Made by a program: the position numbers and the translations under genes. From the NCBI GenBank assembly GCA_002438685.1, contig DJQG01000054.1:1-17013 (forward strand): a stretch of 17,013 nt of DNA, read 5' to 3'. Source of the stretch: Ruminococcaceae bacterium UBA6392. GTDB lineage: Bacteria > Bacillota > Clostridia > Oscillospirales > Acutalibacteraceae. Positions 1 through 8,020 of this stretch are shown piece by piece. The notes beneath the pieces are model-generated. The model was given only the letters and a program-made list of their open reading frames with translations, was not told the origin of the DNA and did no database searches. The stretch's first letter is position 1, and the number at the start of each line of letters is the position of its first letter.

Positions 1-27
1 TTTAATAGTTAGTCTTTCAGAATTGAA

Positions 28-56
28 TTGATTTATTGCCTGTTCGGTGATAAAAT
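28..56 (+). promoter_or_regulatory. Predicted sigma-A-type promoter of the aldose epimerase gene
   Basis: A -35 element TTGATT (28-33) and a -10 element TAAAAT (51-56) are separated by 17 bases, placing the transcription start near 63 and giving a leader of about 45 bases. A short palindrome, CTTTA-g-TAAAG, lies at 59-69 over the presumed start and could be an operator. It is AT-rich and may be chance. Confidence 0.5.
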
Positions 57-77
57 TACTTTAGTAAAGACAAAATC

Positions 78-93
78 CGTGACGCAGGTCACA
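78..93. promoter_or_regulatory. CRP/FNR-like palindrome in the leader
   Basis: GTGA-N6-TCACA occupies 79-93, within the inverted repeat GTGAC-gcag-GTCAC (79-92). It resembles the TGTGA-N6-TCACA site of CRP/FNR-family regulators except for the first base. It sits downstream of the predicted transcription start and just before the ribosome binding site AGGAG (96-100), a position suited to repression or to an RNA hairpin near the start codon. No CRP-family gene is in the window, so the regulator is unknown. Confidence 0.35.
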
Positions 94-107
94 GCAGGAG
101 TGAAAAT

Positions 108-959
108 ATGATATACACGATTGAAAACGAATTTCTTCGCGTCAGCGCGGAGGACGACGGAGCGCAGCTGAGCTCGATCGAGCTCAAGAAAAACGGAAAA
201 GAATTCCTCTGGCAGGGCGATCCGTCAGTCTGGTACGGCAGAGCCCCGGTTCTCTTCCCGATAATCGGTCAGCTCTTAGACGGAAAATACCGCTACAACG
301 GGCGCGAATATGAGATGCCGAAGCACGGCTTCGCGCGCCACTCTGTGTTTGCTCTCAAAGAACAGAGCGGAGATTCCATGACCTTCTCCCTCGCGTCGAG
401 CGACGAGACGAGGAAGTGCTATCCGTTCGAGTTCGAGCTGCTGATAAAATATTCCGTCAGCGGACACACGCTCCGCTGCACGAGCACAGTCGTAAACAAG
501 ACCGACGGCGAGATGTATTTCTCGATCGGCGCGCACCCCGGCTTCAACTGCCGCGTAGGCGACGCGATAGAGTTCGAAAAAGATGAAAATCTTCGCACGA
601 TGAGAATAGATTCAAGCTCCATTCTCATGGACGAGACTTTCACGGTCGAGCTCGAAAACGGGCGCACAATAAGGCTCACCGAGCATATTTTCGACAAAGA
701 TGCGCTTATCCTCGAGGGACTTAATTCAGAGAGCCTGCGCCTCATCAGCGGCGAAAGGACAGTAAAATTTACCTTCGGCAAAGCGCCCTATCTCGGAATA
801 TGGGCGAAGCCCAACGCGCCCTATGTCTGCCTTGAGCCGTGGTACGGAGTCAACGACAGCTACGACAAAAAAGATTCGATAGCAAAAAAGCTCGGCATTG
901 AAAAGCTCGAAAAAGGCGAAACTTTTTCGTTCGACTGGACAGCCGAGCTCGAGGGCTGA
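108..959 (+). CDS. Aldose 1-epimerase family protein (LacX/galactose mutarotase-like)
   Basis: This 283-residue protein is a cytoplasmic beta-sandwich mutarotase homologue expected to interconvert the alpha and beta anomers of an aldose or of a phosphorylated sugar. It shows the family signatures HGFAR with His73, SIGAHPGF with the probable catalytic His143, and CLEPWYG with the probable catalytic base Glu243. Length fits the LacX-like branch, which is shorter than classical GalM at about 340 residues. No signal peptide is visible. The start is ATG preceded by AGGAG with 7 bases between them. The gene is monocistronic: it has its own promoter and is closed by the hairpin at 972-999. No sugar kinase or transporter is adjacent, so the natural substrate cannot be read from context. 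The family assignment is firm; the exact sugar is not. Confidence 0.88.
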   Translation: MIYTIENEFLRVSAEDDGAQLSSIELKKNGKEFLWQGDPSVWYGRAPVLFPIIGQLLDGKYRYNGREYEMPKHGFARHSVFALKEQSGDSMTFSLASSDETRKCYPFEFELLIKYSVSGHTLRCTSTVVNKTDGEMYFSIGAHPGFNCRVGDAIEFEKDENLRTMRIDSSSILMDETFTVELENGRTIRLTEHIFDKDALILEGLNSESLRLISGERTVKFTFGKAPYLGIWAKPNAPYVCLEPWYGVNDSYDKKDSIAKKLGIEKLEKGETFSFDWTAELEG

Positions 960-971
960 AAAATTATATCC

Positions 972-999
972 GACTGCCGTTTTCGCGGCAGTCTTTTTT
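972..999 (+). terminator. Intrinsic terminator after the aldose epimerase gene
   Basis: An 8-bp perfect stem, GACTGCCG (972-979) with CGGCAGTC (986-993) and a 6-base loop, is followed by six T (994-999). The T-run overlaps the stop codon of the converging response regulator gene. On the minus strand the same hairpin is followed only by a weak T-rich stretch, so it may also end that operon less efficiently. Confidence 0.85.
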
Positions 1000-1693
1000 A
1001 TGCCTTGAAGCGGTAGCCCGCGCCCCAGACGGTTTCGATATACTGCGGATTGGAGCTGTCCGTCTCGATTTTGTCGCGGATCCTGTTGATATGGACAGTG
1101 ACGGTCGAGGTCTCGCCTATTGCGTCAAGTCCCCATATCTTATCAAAAATCATGTCCTTGCTGTAGACCACATTCGGGTTCGATGCGAGGAATGCGAGCA
1201 GGTCGAACTCCTTGTTCGTGAGCGTGACCTCCTTCTCGTTGACAAACACGCGGCGGGCGTGGGTATCTATCGAGAGTTTGCCGACATTTATAATATAATT
1301 GACCGGCTCCTCGCCCTTTGAGGTCAGGCGCTCGTAGCGGGCAATGTGCGCCGTGACACGCGCGACAAGCTCGGAGGGGCTGAATGGCTTGGTTATATAG
1401 TCGTCCGCACCGAGACCGAGTCCTCTTATCTTGTCTATCTCGTCTTTCTTCGCCGAGACCATGAGCACGGGGCACTCCTTGTGCTTGCGTATCTGGCGGC
1501 AGACCTCAAAGCCGTCAATCCCGGGGAGCATGACATCGAGTATAACGAGGTCATAGTCCGAGCCGAGTGCTTTATCGAGTCCGCTCTTTCCGTCGAACTC
1601 CATCTCAACCGTATAGCCGTTCGCTTCGAGATAATCGCGCTCGAGTTCGGCTATATTTTTTTCGTCCTCAACAACAAGAATCTTTTTGCTCAT
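998..1693 (-). CDS. OmpR/PhoB-family DNA-binding response regulator
   Basis: This 231-residue cytoplasmic response regulator has an N-terminal receiver domain (about 1-115) and a C-terminal winged-helix DNA-binding domain (about 132-230). Receiver residues are all present: acidic pair Glu9-Asp10, phospho-acceptor Asp53 in LILD-type context, switch Ser80 and Lys102 in the KPF motif. The DNA-binding half ends in the family pattern TVTVHINRIRDKI and WGAGYRF. Its ATG overlaps the TGA of the upstream histidine kinase gene (ATGA), so the two are translationally coupled, and the kinase is the obvious phosphodonor. The ribosome binding site GGAGAG lies inside the end of the kinase gene. Regulatory targets are unknown; the flanking membrane protein and cell-wall amidase make an envelope role possible but this is only proximity. 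Confidence 0.93.
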   Translation of the reverse strand: MSKKILVVEDEKNIAELERDYLEANGYTVEMEFDGKSGLDKALGSDYDLVILDVMLPGIDGFEVCRQIRKHKECPVLMVSAKKDEIDKIRGLGLGADDYITKPFSPSELVARVTAHIARYERLTSKGEEPVNYIINVGKLSIDTHARRVFVNEKEVTLTNKEFDLLAFLASNPNVVYSKDMIFDKIWGLDAIGETSTVTVHINRIRDKIETDSSNPQYIETVWGAGYRFKA

Positions 1694-3303
1694 CTTTCTC
1701 TCTCCTTCTGTTTTGCCTGCGGCAAATCTATTATCACCTTGAGCCCGCCGAGTTCGCTCTCATCCGCGCGGATGGACGCGCCGTGACGGTCGGTTATCTG
1801 CTTTGTTATCGCGAGACCGAGGCCGCTTCCGTTTTTGTGACCCGTCCGCGCCTTGTCGCCTCTGTAAAAAGTTTCGAATATCTTATCGCGCTCGTCTGCC
1901 GGGACGCCCTGACCGTTATCTTCAATAGATATTTCGGTGTGTCCGTCTTCGCCGTTTCTGACGGAAAGCATTATCTTCGCCTCTCCGTCCTCCGCGCCGT
2001 ATTTGCGGCTGTTGTCGATAAGATTGTTGAGCACGCGTTTGAACTGGGCGGGATCGATGTTTATCTCCCTGTCCTCGTCGCACTCGAAGTTATATATAAA
2101 TTCTATGCCCGCCTCACCGAGAGTGTCGGCGGCATAGGCGGTATATTCCTCAAAGAAGTCCTTCGCCTTTATCTTTTCAAAATAGAACGGCACTTTGTCA
2201 AGGCTGAGCTTTGAGAGCATCGAAAGCTCGGAAACGAGGGTGTCCATGCCCTGCGCGGTGTCATAAATGACCCCGACATAGCGCATCTTTTTCTCATCCG
2301 TGTCGGCGATGCCGTCAAGTATGCCGGAGGCGTAGCCTTTTATAGTGGTCAGCGGGGTGCCGAGATCGTGCGAGATACCGGCGATGAGCTGCATTCTGTT
2401 CTCTTCGTATTTCTGCTGCTGCTCGACCGACTCCTTGAGCCGCTGGCGCATCTCTTCGAAATCCGCGCAGACCTGACCTATCTCGTTTTTGGAGCTGTAG
2501 GGTATTTTATAGTCGAGGTTGCCATCGCGCAGCTCATGAGTAGCAGTCTGGAGTATTGTCATCGGCTCCATGATGCTCTTGAGCATGAGGATGACGAGCA
2601 AGCCGTTTGTTATGATTATCGCAACGACCGCAACGACCGCCGCGATGACGATAATATTGTTGCCCTTTATCGGTATACCGGAGCTGCCGTTATATATGCC
2701 GGAGCTGACTATTGCATTGAGCTTTTTGTTGACGACAATTATTTTAACAATGCCCTCGCCCTCGACGGAAAAGACATCGGTGACGACTGTTCCGCTGTCG
2801 TCCGAGGTGACGAACGGGCTGTTTATATCGCTCAGGCTCTTGCCGCAGATATCAATGACCGCGCCGACCATTTCATAGACATCCGCTTCAACGGTCTTGT
2901 ATATTATCTCATCGTTCGCGAGAATCATAATATCCGAGCCGTCTTTTTGGATATTGGCGCAGGCGCCGAGAACGGCGTCGCTCATTCTGTCCTCCATGCC
3001 GCTGGCGGACCTGGTTATTCCCGCTCTGAGCGGCGCGATACGCTTTTTGTCCATAGCTCCGAGCCTGTCTGTATCTCTCTTTTCGGGAGCTTTTATCTTG
3101 TCCTCAAGCGACGCGATGTTAAACTGCGTCTTGTAAAGCAGAAATGAGCCGAACGACGGGTCGAATGACATTTTCGATGTTGAAAAGTATGTTATCGACA
3201 GAGTAGTCAGCAGCAGCACCGCGGTTATAATCGCCACGGGGATGATGACCATAAGCATATTTGACAGGACAAGTTTGTTTCTGATAGACATATTTTTGAG
3301 CAC
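1690..3303 (-). CDS. Membrane sensor histidine kinase with HAMP domain
   Basis: This 537-residue kinase should sense an extracytoplasmic or membrane signal and phosphorylate the response regulator encoded just downstream. Layout: transmembrane helix 1 (about 12-37), an extracellular region of about 175 residues with no domain I recognise, transmembrane helix 2 (about 216-241), HAMP linker (about 242-295), dimerisation/phosphoacceptor helix with His312 in the ISHDLGTPL H-box, then the ATPase domain with N-box around NNLIDN (426-431), G1 box DNGQG (462-466), F-box near 477-480 and G2 box GSGLGLAI (492-499). The start is GTG, preceded by AAGGAG with about 7 bases between them; an ATG four codons further in is less well placed. 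The kinase precedes the regulator, the reverse of the commoner order. I saw no convincing promoter in the 82-base divergent gap upstream. Confidence 0.92.
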   Translation of the reverse strand: MLKNMSIRNKLVLSNMLMVIIPVAIITAVLLLTTLSITYFSTSKMSFDPSFGSFLLYKTQFNIASLEDKIKAPEKRDTDRLGAMDKKRIAPLRAGITRSASGMEDRMSDAVLGACANIQKDGSDIMILANDEIIYKTVEADVYEMVGAVIDICGKSLSDINSPFVTSDDSGTVVTDVFSVEGEGIVKIIVVNKKLNAIVSSGIYNGSSGIPIKGNNIIVIAAVVAVVAIIITNGLLVILMLKSIMEPMTILQTATHELRDGNLDYKIPYSSKNEIGQVCADFEEMRQRLKESVEQQQKYEENRMQLIAGISHDLGTPLTTIKGYASGILDGIADTDEKKMRYVGVIYDTAQGMDTLVSELSMLSKLSLDKVPFYFEKIKAKDFFEEYTAYAADTLGEAGIEFIYNFECDEDREINIDPAQFKRVLNNLIDNSRKYGAEDGEAKIMLSVRNGEDGHTEISIEDNGQGVPADERDKIFETFYRGDKARTGHKNGSGLGLAITKQITDRHGASIRADESELGGLKVIIDLPQAKQKERER

Positions 3304-3385
3304 GGATATTCTCCTTTTTGAAAAGGTTTTCCACCGCCGCGAATGCAGAATATCGAAGCATCTGCGGTCAAAAATAAGCTCGGTG

Positions 3386-3805
3386 ATGATATTGAAAAAC
3401 GGGTTTCGCTATGTCTTTGTCTTTTTCCTCGGCGCGGTAATATACAACCTCGTCGAGGTGATTTTCCGCGGCTACACGCACTGGTCAATGTCCGTAGCCG
3501 GCGGCTCGGTGCTGCTGATTTTTTATCTTCTGAGCGACTGGCTCGCCGCGCTCCACCCCGTGATAGGCGGCATGGTGGGCGCACTCGTGATAACCTGCAT
3601 CGAGCTTATCGCCGGGGTGATATTCAACATTCTGCTCGGGCAGGACGTCTGGGACTATTCGAATATGCCGCTGAATTTTCTCGGGCAAATCTGTCTTCCG
3701 TTTTCGGCGGTTTGGTTCATTCTCTATTTCCCGGCAGAGTATCTGTGCCTTGCGCTAAAAAGAAAATTCGAGCCGAAAGAGCAAAATCAGTTCGAGGCGA
3801 TGTAA
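3386..3805 (+). CDS. Small four-helix integral membrane protein, putative ABC-transporter-permease-like family (PF06541-like)
   Basis: The 139-residue product is very hydrophobic, with four likely membrane segments at about 8-28, 36-55, 58-82 and 98-125. The third is interrupted by a conserved-looking Glu (CIELIAGVIFN), and the sequence WDYSN..LNFLGQICLPFSAVW follows. That pattern recalls the PF06541 group annotated as putative ABC transporter permeases, which have no proven transport role; no ATPase gene is near. I chose ATG at 3386; GTG at 3383 is equally possible and neither has a strong ribosome binding site. A longer frame from 3242 would overlap the kinase gene start and is rejected. 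It is divergent from the kinase and overlaps the end of the amidase gene by 19 bases tail to tail. The gene is well supported; the family name is tentative. Confidence 0.75.
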   Translation: MILKNGFRYVFVFFLGAVIYNLVEVIFRGYTHWSMSVAGGSVLLIFYLLSDWLAALHPVIGGMVGALVITCIELIAGVIFNILLGQDVWDYSNMPLNFLGQICLPFSAVWFILYFPAEYLCLALKRKFEPKEQNQFEAM

Positions 3806-6645
3806 TCGGCGATGCCGTCTACCGTCGCCTGGGCGAGCTTCTCCTGGACGGAATCCGACCAGAGGAGCTTGCACTCGCTGATGTTGCTGACGAAACCGTA
3901 TTCTATGAGCACGGCGGGGCACTCCTCGATTCTCGTCACGCGGAACGGATACATATTCGTGCCGCGGTCTATTCTGCCCAGAGTCGATGAGCCGGCGCCC
4001 GAATATATGCTGCTCTTATAAGTTGAGACTATCCGCTTATGAATAGCCGACGCCAGCGGGAACGAATACGCCTGATAGTAATATGCCGTAGTGCCCATCG
4101 GGCTTGCGCTCTCGCTCGAGTCGCAGTGGACGGCGATAAACATATCGGGGTTCTTCGTCCTTCCCATATTCGCTCGGGCGTCGAGAGAAACATATGTGTC
4201 GTTTGAGCGCGTCATAATGACGGTTGCGCCGCGAGCCTGGAGCTTCGCTTTTATCTTTTGAGCGAGGAGCAGGTTTATCTGCTTCTCGTATTTTTTGGAG
4301 CTGTTGGGGTTATATGCGCATATCGCGCCGGAATCGTTGCCGCCGTGACCCGCGTCTATCATAATGACGCTGCCGCTGAGCGACGAAGAGGGCTTCGCCT
4401 TAATCTTGAGTGTAAGGCAGCCGTCCGAAGTATAGCCGACGGAATAGCCGTAAAATCTGCCGGGAGTCCTGAGAGTCAAGCGCAAGGTCAGTGTTTTTGC
4501 CTTGCTATCCGTTATCCACTGGGCAGCGGAGACTATCTTACTGCCGGAGACATTGACTTTGCCGGCGACATTGCCGGAATGGCTGAAGGTGATATCAACA
4601 TATTTTCCGTTGAACGCCGTCACGGCATAGAGCGAGCCGCCCGAAGCCTGGGACGAGGGGATATACGACTGGTTCTTGACCGCGACATTGAACGGAACCT
4701 TCCAGGTGAAGCCGAATTTAATGGTAGTCGCGTCGGAGTTCGAAGAACTCGAAACTACAGAGACTTTGTTCTGCGGAAGATTGTAGCCCTGAGCTATCAA
4801 TTTTGTCTTGCTCGCGAGTATATTTCTGCCGCTGGCGAGGCGGTAATATTTGCTGCCGCCGTAAGTATATTCGCTCGAAATATAATCAAACGTTCCCGCC
4901 GGGAGCGGAGAGCTGTAAGGCACGCAGTCGTCAACTACATTCGCGGGCATAGTCTCGCAGAGCGAAGTTATCTCGCACATCTTCGATCTGCCCGCAACGC
5001 CCGCATAGGCGTAAGGAGTGAGCATCTTTGACGGGTCGAAATCGACACTGCCACCCGTGCCGCCGTCGGTAGTGTCGGACGGTTTATCGGTTGACGGATG
5101 CTCGGTGGTATCCGGCTGGGTCGGGGTCGGGTCGGGAGTCGGAATGACCGCGCTGACGCTGACGCTCGCGCCGCTCATCGTGGCGGAGAGCCCGTTGAAG
5201 CTTGCATATACTTTTATTCTTCCGAGCGACTGCACTTTTGATGTGCTCGCGGGAATTGAAATCTTGCCGCTGTAGACGGCAAAATCCGAGTTTTCGTCGA
5301 GCTTTGTGCCGTTTTCGTCCTGAACGAAATCAGACTGCTGCTTGAGCTTCACTTTCGTGCCGCCGAGGCTCGCCGTAACATCCGAGCCCTTGAGCGCGGT
5401 CGCGGTGACTGTAATACTGCTGCCACCCGGCACTTCCATAGATTTTGTCGGGGTTATCGACTCGAGTATCTTTATTTCATATGTAACGGTATATTTATGC
5501 GTCTTGCCCTTATGCTCAAAGCTGAATTCGTTCTTTCCTACCTTGAGTTCGGACTCGAACGAGAAATCGCCGTTTGCTTCGCGTTTTACATCATTGCCGT
5601 TGAGCTTCAAGGGACTCATCGGGCTGCTTGAGCCTGTAAAAGTGATTTTCGATTCGTTTGTGGTCTTCGTGCTGCCCTCAAAATTTCTGAGTTCAAAGTC
5701 CTTTTCAAACTCCTCGCGGCTGCGCTCCGCAATATACTTGAGAATCGCCGAAGCGAGTGAATTATCCGACGAGAAGAACTCATAGTCGTACATTACCGTT
5801 CCCACGCAGGAGTCGAGCGAATCGCAGGCATCGAGCTGTTCTGTTATCATCATAGCCTCGTCCGTGCCGTCGGAGGCAAAGAGATCCGCACGCACAGTCG
5901 CCGCGAAGCTCAGCCCGCTCCCGCGCGCGGAGTCGTTCACCTGCTCGAGCGAAGAGACATATTTTTCGCCAGCTGAGGACTTGTCCGCCGGGAAGCTTAT
6001 AAGAAAATCCGCGAATCTCGAATCAAGCACAGCCGCGCAGTCCGCCGCGTTTGAAGCGTTGACGAAGAGCGCCGCGCTGACTTTTTTATTTTCGGAATGG
6101 AGAGTGCCGACGGCGTTCTTTCTCTGCTCGGCAGTCATATCGCCGGAGAACGCCACGCAGTCGAAGCTGCTTCCGAGCGAAGATAATTCGTCTTTTCCGA
6201 ACTCGGTGCCGCCGTAAACAAGGCAGACATAGAGTCCCTGCTCCTTCGCCTTTTCTGAGAGCACAGAGAGGGCATCTACTTTCCCGTCCGAGCAGGCAAA
6301 TCCGCTCTCTTCGGGGACTGCAATAAATGCCGAATCAAAGCCCTTGTTTTTTATATTCTCCGCCGCTTTCGCTATTATATCGGAGTTTGTCTTTATATCG
6401 GAAGAGGACGAAAGACCGAGTTTGTCTGTTCTGACGAAAATTGCAGAAAGCTTCGCGGGGCGCGAAGTGACGAATTGAACATTGCCGCCGTCATTGCCAG
6501 TGACCTCGGTCGTGTCCGGCTCTTTGCCGCCGAGAAAAGACAGGATTTTATCCGTTCCGACTATGCCCGCGCTCACCGCCATGCTGACGAGCAGCAGGAC
6601 AGCGACGGACATTACTATTACGGCATTTCTCTTTCCCTTCGTCAT
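3787..6645 (-). CDS. Membrane-anchored multidomain N-acetylmuramoyl-L-alanine amidase (Amidase_3)
   Basis: This 952-residue protein should be exported and cleave the amide bond between N-acetylmuramic acid and the stem peptide of peptidoglycan. Layout: signal peptide or signal anchor (about 8-27); a region (about 60-330) resembling a degraded GHL10-type alpha/beta barrel (SAIFVRTDKLG, then IKNKGFDSAFIAVPEE); a beta-rich Ig-like region (about 330-495); a Pro/Thr/Asp-rich flexible linker (about 500-535); a further beta-rich region; and a C-terminal Amidase_3 domain (about 760-950). The zinc ligands appear as His767 (DAGHGG), Glu787 (YEKQINL) and His840 (AVHCDSS), with catalytic Glu915 (LIEYGF), so the enzyme looks active. 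The ATG start has GGAGGG 9-10 bases upstream. It follows the GHL10 lipoprotein gene by 74 bases and also has a candidate promoter of its own. No terminator is visible after it. Confidence 0.92.
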   Translation of the reverse strand: MTKGKRNAVIVMSVAVLLLVSMAVSAGIVGTDKILSFLGGKEPDTTEVTGNDGGNVQFVTSRPAKLSAIFVRTDKLGLSSSSDIKTNSDIIAKAAENIKNKGFDSAFIAVPEESGFACSDGKVDALSVLSEKAKEQGLYVCLVYGGTEFGKDELSSLGSSFDCVAFSGDMTAEQRKNAVGTLHSENKKVSAALFVNASNAADCAAVLDSRFADFLISFPADKSSAGEKYVSSLEQVNDSARGSGLSFAATVRADLFASDGTDEAMMITEQLDACDSLDSCVGTVMYDYEFFSSDNSLASAILKYIAERSREEFEKDFELRNFEGSTKTTNESKITFTGSSSPMSPLKLNGNDVKREANGDFSFESELKVGKNEFSFEHKGKTHKYTVTYEIKILESITPTKSMEVPGGSSITVTATALKGSDVTASLGGTKVKLKQQSDFVQDENGTKLDENSDFAVYSGKISIPASTSKVQSLGRIKVYASFNGLSATMSGASVSVSAVIPTPDPTPTQPDTTEHPSTDKPSDTTDGGTGGSVDFDPSKMLTPYAYAGVAGRSKMCEITSLCETMPANVVDDCVPYSSPLPAGTFDYISSEYTYGGSKYYRLASGRNILASKTKLIAQGYNLPQNKVSVVSSSSNSDATTIKFGFTWKVPFNVAVKNQSYIPSSQASGGSLYAVTAFNGKYVDITFSHSGNVAGKVNVSGSKIVSAAQWITDSKAKTLTLRLTLRTPGRFYGYSVGYTSDGCLTLKIKAKPSSSLSGSVIMIDAGHGGNDSGAICAYNPNSSKKYEKQINLLLAQKIKAKLQARGATVIMTRSNDTYVSLDARANMGRTKNPDMFIAVHCDSSESASPMGTTAYYYQAYSFPLASAIHKRIVSTYKSSIYSGAGSSTLGRIDRGTNMYPFRVTRIEECPAVLIEYGFVSNISECKLLWSDSVQEKLAQATVDGIADYIASN

Positions 6646-6718
6646 TTTCTTTGCCCTCCGTCAGAAAAGTTTCGCCAAAAAGGATGCAATATCCCCAATT
6701 TATAATAAGACAGTATAT

Positions 6719-6746
6719 ATTATAACATATTTTCGAGATTTTGCAT
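6719..6746 (-). promoter_or_regulatory. Candidate extended -10 promoter of the amidase gene
   Basis: On the minus strand TGT-TATAAT (6719-6727) forms an extended -10 element, with a poor -35 element ATGCAA 16 bases upstream (6741-6746). The -10 overlaps the stop codon of the GHL10 gene. The leader to the amidase ATG would be about 65 bases. The amidase may therefore be expressed both by readthrough and from here. Confidence 0.4.
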
Positions 6747-7916
6747 TTCTTTTTTTGCGTTTTCGTTGATTTTTCCGAACATATACGAATAGGAGAAAAG
6801 CGCGAATCCGCAATAGGCATTTAACGGACGGACGAAAGACAGCTGGCGGGCAAGAATATCACTGTTCTCCGCCCACTCGGAGTTCCCCGACCTGGCGTTT
6901 TTATCCCGCGTCCCGCACTTATATGCGGCAAGCCCCCAGATTATCCCGACGCGCCCGTCGGATATCGCAGCCCAACGCTCTGCCGTCTTTTCAAACGGCA
7001 GAGACTGATTTTCAAAGCCGAAATAGACTTGCGGGATAATATAATCGGCATAGCCCGGAGTCGAGAGCCACAGCTCGACATCCGCAAACAGGGCGTTTTC
7101 GTTGCCGTCGATATTGCCCGCGGGGCTTATCGAAAATATCTTGTCGCTGCCGTAGCTTTTAACGAGCGAATAAAGACCCGCCGCGAACGCGCTGACGCTG
7201 TCGCGCCGCCACTCGTTGAGTCCTTTATCCCCGCCGCCGGAGACATAAGCTTCGTATTCCGCGCGGTCTATGCTCTCGTCGCGCGTGGGGTAGAAATAGT
7301 CGTCGATATGTATGCCATCGACCTCGTAGCCGCCCAAAATTTCGCGCACGCCGTCATATATCAGCGCGTGGACATCGGTCGACGCGGGGTCAAAATATAT
7401 TCCGTTTTTGAGCTGGACAACGGCATCCGTGCCGATGAGCTTTTTCGCCGGACTTCCCTGCGGCAGAGAATCAATATTATCGGACGAGCTGACGCGAAAC
7501 GGATTTATCCACGCGTGAATTTTGAGCCCGGCTCTATGAGCGCATTCGACCATCACTTTCAGCGGGTCGAAGCCCGGGTCACTCCCCTTGCAGGAATATT
7601 TTGACCACGGGAAAAGCTTCGACGGATAGACGGCATCGGCAAAGGCGCGGACATGGACAAAGACTGTGTTGAGCTTCATATCGGCGACATTACGGAACAT
7701 ATCCTCCGCCCGCTCGCGAAATTCTTCTTCGCCCCGGGCTGCATCCGGCAGCTCGTAGCAGCTTATCCACACGGCGCGAATCTCATCGGATTTCGGAGTA
7801 TAAACGGCGGAAGTTTCTGCTGTGCTATCGCTCGTCTGTTCCGGAAGTTTTGCGGGAGTCCGGGCGCATGAGCAAAGCAGGCAGAAAAGAACAATGCAGG
7901 CAAAAAGGCGTTTCAC
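6720..7916 (-). CDS. Family 10 glycosyl-hydrolase-like lipoprotein (GHL10/DUF187, YngK-type)
   Basis: This 398-residue protein is a secreted lipoprotein with a TIM-barrel GHL10 domain, a family thought to act on cell-wall or other glycans, though few members have known substrates. A lipoprotein signal peptide ends in LCSC with Cys17 as lipid attachment site. A short Ser/Thr-rich spacer leads into the barrel (about 44-390), which begins with the typical EIRAVWISCYEL and continues with NTVFVHVRAFADAVYPSKLFPWS, HAWINPFRV and GIHIDDYFYP (acidic pair Asp205-Asp206, candidate active-site residues), then IIPQVYFGF. The start is GTG preceded by AAAGGAG with about 9 bases between; it keeps the signal peptide intact. 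It is the first gene of a likely two-gene envelope unit with the amidase. The family is secure; activity and substrate are not known from sequence. Confidence 0.9.
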   Translation of the reverse strand: MKRLFACIVLFCLLCSCARTPAKLPEQTSDSTAETSAVYTPKSDEIRAVWISCYELPDAARGEEEFRERAEDMFRNVADMKLNTVFVHVRAFADAVYPSKLFPWSKYSCKGSDPGFDPLKVMVECAHRAGLKIHAWINPFRVSSSDNIDSLPQGSPAKKLIGTDAVVQLKNGIYFDPASTDVHALIYDGVREILGGYEVDGIHIDDYFYPTRDESIDRAEYEAYVSGGGDKGLNEWRRDSVSAFAAGLYSLVKSYGSDKIFSISPAGNIDGNENALFADVELWLSTPGYADYIIPQVYFGFENQSLPFEKTAERWAAISDGRVGIIWGLAAYKCGTRDKNARSGNSEWAENSDILARQLSFVRPLNAYCGFALFSYSYMFGKINENAKKEMQNLENML

Positions 7917-7953
7917 TTTTTATTTCTCCTTTGTTTTTTGTCTGCTATATATC

Positions 7954-7970
7954 TATGCGTGTCCCGCATA
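7954..7970. repeat. Short inverted repeat upstream of the GHL10 gene
   Basis: TATGCG (7954-7959) and CGCATA (7965-7970) form perfect 6-base arms around a 5-base spacer, between the Rrf2 gene terminator and the GHL10 ribosome binding site. It could be an operator for the envelope operon; no clean -35/-10 pair was recognised around it. Confidence 0.25.
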
Positions 7971-8006
7971 AAAAAGTCAGAAGCCGCTGCAAAACACAGC
8001 GGCTTC
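7970..8006 (-). terminator. Intrinsic terminator after the Rrf2 regulator gene
   Basis: A perfect 10-bp stem, GAAGCCGCTG (7980-7989) with CAGCGGCTTC (7997-8006) and a 7-base loop, is followed on the minus strand by a 4-base gap and six T (complement of 7970-7975). It lies 15 bases past the Rrf2 stop codon and separates that gene from the GHL10-amidase unit. Confidence 0.75.
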
Positions 8007-8020
8007 CGAAAAAATATATT

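Noticed and set aside
1567..2214. Plus-strand open frames opposite the two-component genes
   Set aside because: Codon-mirror shadows of intact response regulator and kinase genes.
3333..3368. Overlapping small inverted repeats (ACCGC/GCGGT, GCAGA/TCTGC) in the kinase-membrane protein gap
   Set aside because: Arms are only 5 bases and mutually exclusive; no promoter elements of good quality accompany them.
3242..3385. N-terminal extension of the small membrane protein
   Set aside because: It would start inside the kinase gene, adds 48 residues unlike the membrane domain, and has no ribosome binding site.
4258..5031. 257-codon plus-strand open frame inside the amidase gene
   Set aside because: Shadow of the minus-strand amidase; arginine/alanine-rich translation with no domain.
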